From an uncultured Oscillibacter sp. (GTDB lineage Bacteria > Bacillota > Clostridia > Oscillospirales > Oscillospiraceae), in assembly GCA_900542115.1 (NCBI GenBank), contig UQMC01000060.1, positions 1 to 11,859 on the forward strand: a DNA stretch of 11,859 bases. The letters are read 5' to 3'. Position 1 is the stretch's first letter. Every line of letters begins with the position of its first letter. The translations under genes and the position numbers were made by a program. Shown here piece by piece: positions 1-6,828 of the stretch. The notes beneath the pieces are model-generated. The model saw only the letters and a list, made by a program, of their open reading frames with translations. It had not been told where the DNA came from and did not search any database.

Positions 1-767
1 GTCTGTCCGCGCCGCCGCGCCTGCTGCACTTCCTTCAAAGCCTCTTCGTTGGTGAGGTGTACGATGACCACCGGGCAATCCGCTGCCTGCGCGATTCGCA
101 GAAGGCGGCTTACGGCCTCGGCCTCCAGATAGGGCGGGCGGCTTTCCGGATGACTGGAGGGGCCAAGCAGCCCCGCCGCTTTTTTCTCGGCAATGATTCC
201 GTCAATGACACCGGCATTTTCACAGTGGACACCGCAGATGCCGCCGAGGTGCTTCAGCTCCTTCAGCGCCCAGTACAGGTCCCGGTCACCCAGCATCATG
301 GCGGGGTAGGTCATGTACATCTTGAAGGAGGAAATGCCTTGGCGGAACATTTCAGGCAACTCTGTGCGAATGGCTTCGTTCCAGTCATCAATGGTCATGT
401 GGAAGCCATAGTCGCAGTACGTCCGGCCATCGGCCTTACTGTGCCAGAGCTCCAGTCCGTGCTGAAGGCTTTCACCCTTATTGGGACAGGCAAAGTCAAT
501 GACGGTGGTGGTGCCGCCCCGCAGCGCCGCACGGCTGCCGAAAGCAAAATCATCCGCTGTAGTGGTGCCGCAGACGTCCAGATCAAAGTGGGTATGCGCG
601 TCAATAAAGCCGGGGAACAGGAGACAGCCCTCCACATCCTCAACGCGATCGGCCTTTCCCAAAATGAGGCGGCCAACCTGCTTGACACGGCCGTTTTCCA
701 GAAGAACATCGGCCCGTCTGGTACCCCGGGCGGAAACAACGGTGCCGCCCTTCAGCAGTGTTCGCAT
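1..767 (-). CDS. hydA: Dihydropyrimidinase / D-hydantoinase, N-terminal part (3' end cut by window edge)
   Basis: This is a metal-dependent amidohydrolase of the cyclic-amidase group, which opens dihydropyrimidine or hydantoin rings to N-carbamoyl amino acids. The first 255 residues are visible and the gene continues left of the window. ATG is at 767, with GGAAGGG just upstream. The N-terminal small beta domain (about 1-50) is followed by the metal motif DAHTHFD (His58, His60). Next come the conserved RAALRGGTTTVIDFA stretch (79-93), SSFKMYMTYP with the carboxylated lysine Lys149 and substrate tyrosine Tyr154, GVHCEN (His181) and VIVHLTNEEAL (His237). The Lys-to-Tyr spacing of five and the residue numbers match characterised D-hydantoinases almost exactly, which separates it from dihydroorotase and allantoinase. 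The last metal Asp lies beyond the edge. The gene is divergent from the TepA-like gene. True substrate (dihydropyrimidine, hydantoin or phenylhydantoin) cannot be told from sequence; off-window neighbours would help. Confidence 0.93.
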   Translation of the reverse strand, partial: MRTLLKGGTVVSARGTRRADVLLENGRVKQVGRLILGKADRVEDVEGCLLFPGFIDAHTHFDLDVCGTTTADDFAFGSRAALRGGTTTVIDFACPNKGESLQHGLELWHSKADGRTYCDYGFHMTIDDWNEAIRTELPEMFRQGISSFKMYMTYPAMMLGDRDLYWALKELKHLGGICGVHCENAGVIDGIIAEKKAAGLLGPSSHPESRPPYLEAEAVSRLLRIAQAADCPVVIVHLTNEEALKEVQQARRRGQ

Positions 768-791
768 AGCATCCCTTCCTTTCGGATTTAA

Positions 792-809
792 GTGGTATCA
801 GTTTACCAC
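792..809. promoter_or_regulatory. Inverted repeat GTGGTA-N6-TACCAC in divergent spacer (possible operator)
   Basis: A perfect 6-bp inverted repeat (792-797 and 804-809) lies 25-42 bases upstream of the hydantoinase start codon. TGGT-N-ACCA-like palindromes are typical of GntR-family operators, so a repressor site for the hydantoinase gene is plausible. A short 5'-UTR hairpin is the alternative. No regulator gene is visible in the window. Confidence 0.35.
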
Positions 810-838
810 CTTTTTGCGAAAATTACCAGAAGCATTCA

Positions 839-859
839 CGGATATGCGTAAAATATCCG
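839..859. promoter_or_regulatory. Inverted repeat CGGATAT-N7-ATATCCG in divergent spacer (possible operator)
   Basis: A perfect 7-bp inverted repeat (839-845 and 853-859) is separated by GCGTAAA. It sits in the middle of the spacer between the hydantoinase and TepA-like genes. AT-rich arms and 14-bp centre-to-centre spacing suit a dimeric helix-turn-helix regulator. I could not assign convincing -35/-10 pairs next to it for either gene. Confidence 0.35.
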
Positions 860-885
860 AAACTGCGGACACTATTCCGGAAAGC

Positions 886-900
886 GAGGGATGCAGTTTG
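886..900 (+). promoter_or_regulatory. Shine-Dalgarno site deciding a TTG start for the TepA-like gene
   Basis: GAGGG at 886-890 lies 7 bases before an in-frame TTG at 898. The alternative in-frame ATG at 844 has no recognisable ribosome binding site and lies inside the 839-859 inverted repeat, so TTG is preferred. Confidence 0.7.
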
Positions 901-1596
901 AAGCAGGAGTATCAGACACAGCCGACCGCACGGGATGACCGGGAAAGCGCCGCAGCACAGAACGTGGTGGATTTCGGGTCTGCCATGACAAAAACGCCCC
1001 ACGGCACAGTCTATACCATGGCGATTATCGGCCAGATCGAGGGCCATACGGCAGCGCCGGCGGGAACGAAAACCACGCAGTATGAGCATATTTTGCCGCT
1101 ACTTGCCAAGCTGGAGGAGAGCCGGGAGGTGGATGGCGTGCTGTTTTTGCTGAACACGGTGGGGGGAGATGTAGAGGCGGGGCTTGCCATTGCGGAGCTG
1201 ATTGCCGGGCTGACCAAGCCGACAGCCGCCATCGTTTTAGGCGGGAGCCACTCTATCGGCGTTCCGCTGGCGGTGGCTGCACAGCGGAGCTTTGCGGTGT
1301 CCTCCGCCGCCATGACGATTCATCCGGTGCGGATGAGCGGGACGGTCATTGCCGCGCCGCAGACCTACAGCTATTTTCAGCGGCTTCAGGAGCGCATTGT
1401 GGCCTTTGTGGCGAGGCACAGCAGTATTTCAACGGAGAAATTCCAAGCGCTGATGCTGGCAAAGGACGATATGGCGGCGGATGTCGGCAGTGTGCTGTAC
1501 GGCGAGGAGGCGGTGCGCCTCGGCCTGATCGACCAACTGGGCGGTCTGCCGGAGGGGCTGCGGTGGCTGTATCGGAAAATGGAGGAAATGCGTTGA
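898..1596 (+). CDS. tepA: ClpP-fold serine peptidase, TepA/YmfB-like
   Basis: A 232-residue protein of the ClpP/crotonase fold, close in length to Bacillus subtilis TepA (YmfB), a cytoplasmic ClpP-like protein linked to protein export and spore development. Residues 1-35 look disordered. The ClpP-like core begins near 37 with GTVYTMAIIGQIEGH. NTVGGDVEAGLAI (86-98) matches the ClpP oxyanion/strand motif NSPGGxVxAGxAI. GGSHSIG (115-121) places Ser119 at the nucleophile position, and MTIHP (139-143) gives His142. The acidic member is probably Asp191 or Asp195, before GEEAVRLGLIDQL (202-214). The catalytic set therefore looks intact. Family relatives often sit next to ftsK/spoIIIE; here a terminator follows at once and the next gene is a flavodiiron protein, so the gene appears monocistronic. 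It is not the housekeeping ClpP, which is shorter and has different motif wording. Confidence 0.87.
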   Translation: MKQEYQTQPTARDDRESAAAQNVVDFGSAMTKTPHGTVYTMAIIGQIEGHTAAPAGTKTTQYEHILPLLAKLEESREVDGVLFLLNTVGGDVEAGLAIAELIAGLTKPTAAIVLGGSHSIGVPLAVAAQRSFAVSSAAMTIHPVRMSGTVIAAPQTYSYFQRLQERIVAFVARHSSISTEKFQALMLAKDDMAADVGSVLYGEEAVRLGLIDQLGGLPEGLRWLYRKMEEMR

Positions 1597-1606
1597 ACGA
1601 AGAAAG

Positions 1607-1637
1607 TGCCCCTTGTCATTTGACAGGGGCATTTTTT
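1607..1637 (+). terminator. Rho-independent terminator after tepA
   Basis: The TGCCCC-T-TGTCA arm pairs with TGACA-GGGGCA (one bulged T), followed by a run of six T. It lies 11 bases after the tepA stop codon. Confidence 0.88.
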
Positions 1638-1699
1638 CTGCATGAATCGTGTAAGGGGAGCCATGCAGACGCGGCTTTAGCGTCATCGTAAAAAAATAT

Positions 1700-1728
1700 T
1701 AGACATTTTATGGAAAATCGGGTAGAAT
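1700..1728 (+). promoter_or_regulatory. Sigma-A promoter for fprA
   Basis: TAGACA at 1700-1705 and TAGAAT at 1723-1728 are separated by 17 bases. Each differs from the consensus at one position. The start codon of fprA is 61 bases past the -10 box, which leaves a short leader with no evident riboswitch. Confidence 0.75.
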
Positions 1729-1789
1729 ACAGGCGAATAGAGGGGAAGTCCGCAAGGACTGATTTGATAAAACCATGGAGGTATTGAAT

Positions 1790-3001
1790 ATGCACTGCAC
1801 AAAGGATATTACATCCGACCTGATTTGGCTGGGCGGCTCTGACCGCCGACTGGCACTTTTTGAAAATGTCTATCCGATTCCCCGGGGCGTTTCCTATAAC
1901 GCCTATCTGCTCCGGGATGAAAAGACCGCCCTGCTGGACACGGTGGACAGTGCCATCGCGGACCGCTTTTTTGAAAATCTGGAATACGCGCTGCAGGGCC
2001 GGGAACTGAACTATGTCATCGTGAACCACATGGAGCCGGATCACGCGGCAACGCTGGGCGCGGCGCTGGGGCGCCATCCCGAGGCGGTTGTTATCGGCAA
2101 CGCTAAGACGCTGGGGATGATTCGTCAGTTTTTCCCTATGGAGCTGGAGGGGCGCTTTCAGACGGTGAGGGAGGGGGATACCCTGTCCCTTGGAAAGCAT
2201 GAGCTGACCTTTGTCATGGCGCCGCTGGTCCACTGGCCGGAGGTCATGATGACCTATGACACAACGGATAAAATCCTGTTCTCCGCAGATGCCTTTGGAA
2301 CCTTCGGCGCCATAAACGGCAATATTTTTGCCGACGAGGTGGATTTTGAACGGGACTGGCTGGATGATGCACGCCGGTACTACACCAACATTGTCGGAAA
2401 ATACGGCACGCCGGTGCAGAATGTGCTGAAAAAGACGGCAGGGCTGGACATCCGCTATCTCTGCCCGCTTCACGGCCCCATCTGGCGGGAGAATATCGGC
2501 TGGTTCATTGAAAAATATCAGCGCTGGAGCAGCTATACGCCGGAGGAGCAGGCCGTGGCGATCTTCTGCGGCTCGATTTACGGCCATACGGAAAATGCCT
2601 GCGAAATTCTGGCCTCCCGTCTGGCGGAGAAAGGAGTGCGGCACGTGCGGCTGTTCGATGTGTCCCACACCGATGTCTCCGAGCTGGTCAGCGAAGCGTT
2701 CCGGTGCAGCCATCTGGTGTTTGCCAGCGCCACGTATAACGGCGGCATTTATACACCGGTGGAAACGCTGCTGTTGGAGCTGAAGGCCCACGCACTCCAA
2801 AACCGCACGGTGGCCCTGATCGAAAACGGAAGCTGGGGTCCGGCCGCCGCCCGGCTCATGGCAAAGCATCTGGAGGAAATGAAGGGTATGGAGCAGATCG
2901 CGCCGCCCATCACCGTCAAGTCCGCGGTCAAGGAGGAGCAGTACCAACAGCTCCTGTCTTTGGCTGATGCCATTGCAGCGGATATTGCCGCAAAGGCATG
3001 A
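1790..3001 (+). CDS. fprA: Flavodiiron protein (A-type flavoprotein, oxygen/NO reductase)
   Basis: A cytoplasmic four-electron O2-to-water or NO-to-N2O reductase used by anaerobes against oxidative or nitrosative stress, usually fed by rubredoxin. The 403-residue length is that of a class A enzyme. The N-terminal metallo-beta-lactamase domain (about 1-250) carries the full di-iron ligand set: HMEPDH (His80, Glu82, Asp84), His148 in LVHWPEV, Asp167 in SADAFGTFG and His228 in CPLHGPIW. The flavodoxin domain (about 254-400) has the FMN phosphate loop GSIYGHTENA (261-270) and ATYNGGIYTP (314-323). There is no C-terminal rubredoxin domain and no rubredoxin gene beside it, so the electron donor must be encoded elsewhere. 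ATG at 1790 is chosen because GGAGGT (1777-1782) lies 7 bases before it; the in-frame ATG at 1775 overlaps that site. It has its own promoter and terminator, so it is probably a single-gene unit. Confidence 0.96.
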   Translation: MHCTKDITSDLIWLGGSDRRLALFENVYPIPRGVSYNAYLLRDEKTALLDTVDSAIADRFFENLEYALQGRELNYVIVNHMEPDHAATLGAALGRHPEAVVIGNAKTLGMIRQFFPMELEGRFQTVREGDTLSLGKHELTFVMAPLVHWPEVMMTYDTTDKILFSADAFGTFGAINGNIFADEVDFERDWLDDARRYYTNIVGKYGTPVQNVLKKTAGLDIRYLCPLHGPIWRENIGWFIEKYQRWSSYTPEEQAVAIFCGSIYGHTENACEILASRLAEKGVRHVRLFDVSHTDVSELVSEAFRCSHLVFASATYNGGIYTPVETLLLELKAHALQNRTVALIENGSWGPAAARLMAKHLEEMKGMEQIAPPITVKSAVKEEQYQQLLSLADAIAADIAAKA

Positions 3002-3014
3002 GAAGCGCAGTATG

Positions 3015-3060
3015 AAAAAATTCCCCGGCTTTTGTTATCAGCAAAAACCGGGGAATTTTT
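3015..3060. terminator. Bidirectional terminator between convergent fprA and asnA
   Basis: The AAATTCCCCGG arm (3018-3028) pairs with CCGGGGAATTT (3048-3058). The stem continues inward as TTTTG/CAAAA after one mismatch, leaving a 7-base loop. A runs on the left and T runs on the right let it work in both directions. Confidence 0.9.
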
Positions 3061-3092
3061 ATATCAGTTAAGGTATGGGGCGAAACAGCGGT

Positions 3093-4103
3093 TTACAGCA
3101 GCGTGATTCCGGCGGCCTCGCATTTGGCAACGGTCTCATCGTCCCAAAGGCTGGCCTGCACCTCACCGATGTGGCAGGTGCCGATCATCAGCATACAAAG
3201 CCGGCTCTGACCGATGCCGCCGCCGATGGTCAGGGGCAGCTCGCCGTTCAAAAGCATTTTGTGGAACGGCAGCTCCGCCCGCTCTTCACACCCGGCCAGC
3301 TTGAGCTGGCGGGCCATGGATTCCTCATCCACACGGATACCCATGGAGGAAATTTCAAAGGAACGCTCCAGCACGGGGTTCCACATAAGAATATCGCCGT
3401 TGAGAGCCCAATCGTCATAATCGGGGGCGCGTCCGTCATGCTTCTGGCCGGACTTCAGCTTGCAGCCGATCTGCATGAGGAACACGGAATGGTGCTCGGC
3501 GCAGATAGCGTGCTCCCGCTCCTTGGGCGTCTTGTCGGGCCAGCGGTCCTCAAGCTCCTGCGTGGTGACGAAATACACCTCCCGGTCCAGCTTGACCCGC
3601 AGGCTGGGGAAGGCCACGTTCAGTGCCTCGCTGGTCTCACACACGGCGGAAACGATGGACCGGACGGTGGACTTCAGATAAGCCTCATTCCGCTCCTCCC
3701 GGGAGATAATCTTCTCCCAGTCCCACTGGTCCACATAGACGGAATGGATGTTGTCCAGATCCTCCTCGTCCCGGCGGATGGCGTTCATGTCGGTGTAGAG
3801 ACCCTTGCCCACATGGAAGCCGTAGCGCTTCAGTGCAAGGCGCTTCCACTTGGCAAGAGAGTGGACCACCTCACCGTCCTTTCCCACACCGGGAATATCG
3901 AACTTGACGGGGCGTTCCACGCCGTTGAGGTTGTCATTTAGGCCGGAATCGGAGGCGACGAACAGCGGGGCGGAGACACGGCGCAGGTTTAGGGCGTTGG
4001 CAAGGTTGCTCTGGAAGGATTCTTTGATAAAGGCAATAGCGCGCTGAAGTTCATAGTTAGGCAGGGGAGCGGTATACCCCTGCGGAATAACAAGACTGCT
4101 CAT
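3093..4103 (-). CDS. asnA: Aspartate--ammonia ligase (asparagine synthetase A)
   Basis: This enzyme makes asparagine from aspartate, ATP and free ammonia in the cytoplasm; it is not the glutamine-dependent AsnB type. It has 336 residues (E. coli AsnA has 330) and the class II aminoacyl-tRNA-synthetase-like fold. Visible family motifs are [10 protein letters not shown] (41-50), [16 protein letters not shown] (55-70), SLAKWKR (82-88), [20 protein letters not shown] (110-129) and [12 protein letters not shown] (294-305), the ATP-binding motif 3. The start ATG at 4103 has GAGAGG (4115-4120) 11 bases upstream, which overlaps the end of gltX. The gap to gltX is 19 bases with no terminator, so asnA is expected to be transcribed from the gltX promoter. 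It ends at the terminator shared with fprA. Confidence 0.97.
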   Translation of the reverse strand: MSSLVIPQGYTAPLPNYELQRAIAFIKESFQSNLANALNLRRVSAPLFVASDSGLNDNLNGVERPVKFDIPGVGKDGEVVHSLAKWKRLALKRYGFHVGKGLYTDMNAIRRDEEDLDNIHSVYVDQWDWEKIISREERNEAYLKSTVRSIVSAVCETSEALNVAFPSLRVKLDREVYFVTTQELEDRWPDKTPKEREHAICAEHHSVFLMQIGCKLKSGQKHDGRAPDYDDWALNGDILMWNPVLERSFEISSMGIRVDEESMARQLKLAGCEERAELPFHKMLLNGELPLTIGGGIGQSRLCMLMIGTCHIGEVQASLWDDETVAKCEAAGITLL

Positions 4104-4122
4104 AGTAAAATTTTCCTCTCTC

Positions 4123-5610
4123 TCAATTCAGTTTTGCAAGGCCAAGGCACAGACGCCGCAGAGTTTCGTCCTTACCCAGCAGATGGCAGATTTCAACGGC
4201 GCCGCCGGGGGTCACCAGCTTACCGGCAGCGGCAATGCGGACAGGCCACATCAGCGTGGCATTCTTAACCTCCAGCTTGGCGGCAAGGTCAATAAGGGTA
4301 TCGTGGATGGCATCTGCGGTCCAATCGGAGATGGCCTCCAGAGCGGGGATGGCGGCCTCCAGCATGGCCTTGGACACCTCGGGATTTGTTTTAGACTTTT
4401 TGTTGGTGAAAAATTCTGCGTCATAATCCGGCAGCGCATCGAAAAAGTCGATTTTTTCGGGGATGTCGGTCAGCTTTTCGCAGCGGGCCTGCAGCAGCGC
4501 GGCGATACCGGCGGCGTCAACGGCGGGGTTCTTTACAGCCTGACGGATATACGGCTCCGCAGCCTTGGCAAAGGCGGCAGGGGTCATGCTGCGGAGATAG
4601 GTGGCATTGAAATACGTGAGCTTTTCAATGTCGAAGATAGCAGGGGATTTGGAGATACCGGCAATATCGAAGACCTTGACCAACTCGTCTAAAGAGAAAA
4701 TCTCCTGCTCGGCGTATTCACCCTTGGGCGCCCAACCCAGTAGCGCCACGTAATTCAAGATGGCATCTGTCAGGAAACCCTGCGCCTTCAGGTCCTCGTA
4801 GGAGGGGTCGCCGTGGCGCTTGGACATCTTATTGTGCTGGTCCCGCATGACGGGAGAGCAGTGGACATAGGTGGGAATTTCCCAGCCGAAGGCTTCATAA
4901 AGCAGATTGTACTTGGGGGCAGAGGACAAATATTCGCTGCCCCGGACCACATGGGTGATTCCCATGAGATGATCGTCCACCACATTGGCAAAATTATAGG
5001 TGGGAAGACCGTCCCGCTTCAAAAGGACCTGATCGTCCAGCGTTTTGTTTTCCACGGTGATATCACCGAAGGAAACATCGTGGAACGTTGTGGTGCCCTC
5101 GTGGGGGATGCGCTGACGGATGACATAGGGCTTACCGGCGGCCAGATTTGCGGCCACCTCCTCGGCGCTGAGGCACCGGCAGGGGTCCTCTCCGCGGTCA
5201 AAATCACCGGCGTCCTCCTCGGATTCCTCCTTCTCGCAGAAGCAGTAGTAGGCCGCGCCCTTTTCTACCAGGAGCTGTGCGTAGGGCAGATACAGGTCCC
5301 GGCGCTGGGACTGGATGTAGGGCCCGGTGGGACCGCCGATGTCCGGCCCCTCGTCATGGTCGAGGCCGCACTCCTTCATGGTGCGGTAAATGACGTCCGT
5401 GGCGCCCTCCACAAGACGCCCCTGATCCGTATCCTCAATGCGGAGGATAAACGTGCCGCCAGCGTGGCGGGCAATGAGCCATGTGTACAGCGCTGTCCGC
5501 AGATTGCCTACGTGCATATAGCCGGTAGGGGAGGGGGCAAACCGGGTGCGGACCTTCCCGTGGGGAATGCGGGCCTCCATGTCCTCAAAAAATTTCATAT
5601 CCAGAGCCAT
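4123..5610 (-). CDS. gltX: Glutamyl-tRNA synthetase
   Basis: A class I aminoacyl-tRNA synthetase that charges tRNA-Glu (and tRNA-Gln in organisms that use the amidotransferase route). It has 495 residues from ATG 5610, chosen because GGAGGT (complement of 5618-5623) lies 7 bases upstream; an in-frame ATG at 5625 overlaps that site. [19 protein letters not shown] (23-41) carries the HIGH signature as [13 protein letters not shown] (57-65) is the conserved glutamate-site segment, and NKMSKRHGD (260-268) is the KMSKS loop. Two Cys-x-Cys pairs (Cys123/125 and Cys144/146) sit in the connective insertion where zinc-type GluRS enzymes bind metal. The C-terminal anticodon-binding region (about 330-495) is helical and ends in the short tail GLAKLN. 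It is the first gene of a gltX-asnA unit divergent from trpS. Confidence 0.97.
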   Translation of the reverse strand: MALDMKFFEDMEARIPHGKVRTRFAPSPTGYMHVGNLRTALYTWLIARHAGGTFILRIEDTDQGRLVEGATDVIYRTMKECGLDHDEGPDIGGPTGPYIQSQRRDLYLPYAQLLVEKGAAYYCFCEKEESEEDAGDFDRGEDPCRCLSAEEVAANLAAGKPYVIRQRIPHEGTTTFHDVSFGDITVENKTLDDQVLLKRDGLPTYNFANVVDDHLMGITHVVRGSEYLSSAPKYNLLYEAFGWEIPTYVHCSPVMRDQHNKMSKRHGDPSYEDLKAQGFLTDAILNYVALLGWAPKGEYAEQEIFSLDELVKVFDIAGISKSPAIFDIEKLTYFNATYLRSMTPAAFAKAAEPYIRQAVKNPAVDAAGIAALLQARCEKLTDIPEKIDFFDALPDYDAEFFTNKKSKTNPEVSKAMLEAAIPALEAISDWTADAIHDTLIDLAAKLEVKNATLMWPVRIAAAGKLVTPGGAVEICHLLGKDETLRRLCLGLAKLN

Positions 5611-5652
5611 GAATGTGACCTCCATGTTAAAATACGTAATTCTACAGTATAT

Positions 5653-5681
5653 ATTATCTCTGCTTTTGACAGGAAAGTCAA
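5653..5681 (-). promoter_or_regulatory. Sigma-A promoter for gltX-asnA
   Basis: Read on the minus strand, TTGACT (complement of 5676-5681) and GATAAT (complement of 5653-5658) are separated by 17 bases. The -10 box is 42 bases from the gltX start codon, so the leader is too short for a T-box. Confidence 0.8.
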
Positions 5682-5690
5682 GAGGACGGA

Positions 5691-5719
5691 TTGCAATTTT
5701 GAAAAGGAGATGCTATACT
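5691..5719 (+). promoter_or_regulatory. Sigma-A promoter for the trpS-tagO-mnaA operon
   Basis: TTGCAA at 5691-5696 and TATACT at 5714-5719 are separated by 17 bases. The -35 box is 9 bases from the gltX -35 box on the other strand. The expected leader to the trpS start is about 80 bases and contains no T-box consensus. Confidence 0.8.
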
Positions 5720-5806
5720 GTACCAGTTAATATGGAACAGCTTGTACATAGGCCCTTCCCCGATATGGGAACGGTGCTTAAATATAGAAAAAGCGAGGCT
5801 ATGATT

Positions 5807-6814
5807 ATGGAAAACGCAGTAGAGAAAAAGAGAATTTTAAGCGGTATCCAGCCCTCCGGCGACCTGACGCTGGGCTCTTATCTTGGAGCGATTCGCAACT
5901 GGGCGGCGATGTCTGATGAATATGACTGCTATTATATGCTGGCCGATATGCATACCATCACCGTGCGGCAGGTCCCGGCGGATTTGCGCCGCCATACGCT
6001 GACGCAGGTGGCGGCCTATATCGCCAGTGGTCTGGACCCGGAGAAGAACGTGCTGTTTGTGCAGTCCCATGTTCCGGCCCACGCCCAACTTGGCTGGGTG
6101 CTGGACTGCTACACCATGTTCGGTGAGCTGAGCCGTATGACGCAGTTCAAGGACAAGTCTGCCAAGAACGCGGACAATATCAACGCGGGCCTGTTTACCT
6201 ATCCCGCGCTGATGGCGGCGGATATTCTGCTTTATCAGGCGGACCTTGTGCCGGTGGGCGGCGACCAGAAGCAGCACGTGGAGATCTGCCGGGATATCGC
6301 CACCCGCTTTAACGGCATTTACGGCGATACCTTCAAGCTGCCGGACCCGTATATTCCGCAGGTGGGCGCCCGCATCATGAGCCTGACAACCCCCACCAGC
6401 AAGATGAGTAAGTCCGATAAGGACCAGAACGGCTGCATCTATATGCTGGAAAAGCCGGAGGACATCATGCGGAAATTCAAGAAGGCTGTGACGGATTCCG
6501 ATGCCCATGTGCATTTTGACCCGGTGAATAAGCCCGGCGTATCCAATATGATGCAGATTTACTCCGTTGCCACAGGCAAGGATTATGACGCCATCGAACA
6601 GGAATTTGACGGCCGGGGCTACGGCGATTTCAAGACGGCTGTGGGGGAATCCGTGGTAGAGCTGCTGCGGCCCATTCGGGAGGAGACGGAGCGGCTGTTG
6701 GCGGACAAGGCGTATCTGGAGAGCGTGTACCGCGCCGGCGCCGAAAAGGCGGCCTATGTTGCCAACCGCACGCTGTCTAAGGTCTATAAAAAAGTGGGCT
6801 TTCTTGCCCGGTAA
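5807..6814 (+). CDS. trpS: Tryptophanyl-tRNA synthetase
   Basis: A class I synthetase that charges tRNA-Trp. It has 335 residues, the usual bacterial length. SGIQPSGDLTLGSYLGAIRN (12-31) carries the HIGH equivalent as TLGS. TYPALMAADILLYQADLVPVG (131-151) and GGDQKQHVEICRD (151-163) are the tryptophan and ATP-binding core, and SKMSKSD (198-204) is the KMSKS loop. ATG 5807 is chosen because GCGAGG lies 8 bases upstream. An ATG at 5801 is only 2 bases from that site. A further in-frame ATG at 5732 has no ribosome binding site, though it lies within a few bases of the expected transcript start. The gap to tagO is 14 bases without a terminator, so the cell-wall genes downstream are probably co-transcribed with this housekeeping gene. 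Confidence 0.97.
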   Translation: MENAVEKKRILSGIQPSGDLTLGSYLGAIRNWAAMSDEYDCYYMLADMHTITVRQVPADLRRHTLTQVAAYIASGLDPEKNVLFVQSHVPAHAQLGWVLDCYTMFGELSRMTQFKDKSAKNADNINAGLFTYPALMAADILLYQADLVPVGGDQKQHVEICRDIATRFNGIYGDTFKLPDPYIPQVGARIMSLTTPTSKMSKSDKDQNGCIYMLEKPEDIMRKFKKAVTDSDAHVHFDPVNKPGVSNMMQIYSVATGKDYDAIEQEFDGRGYGDFKTAVGESVVELLRPIREETERLLADKAYLESVYRAGAEKAAYVANRTLSKVYKKVGFLAR

Positions 6815-6828
6815 CAGCGGAGGAACGC

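Noticed and set aside
481..897. Long plus-strand open frame upstream of the TepA-like start
   Set aside because: It lies antisense to the hydantoinase coding region, has no ribosome site and its translation is basic and low in complexity. The minus-strand hydantoinase explains this DNA.
1616..2947. 443-codon open frame on the minus strand opposite fprA
   Set aside because: The plus-strand frame encodes a flavodiiron protein with every metal ligand. The antisense translation has no recognisable motif and arises from the high GC content.
4813..5730. 305-codon plus-strand open frame opposite gltX
   Set aside because: gltX on the minus strand shows all synthetase signatures. The antisense frame has no ribosome site or family motif.
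5720..5806. T-box or leader-peptide attenuator before trpS
   Set aside because: The leader is only about 80 bases, lacks a T-box consensus and has no Trp codons. Only a weak 5-bp hairpin (TTCCC/GGGAA around 5756-5771) is present.
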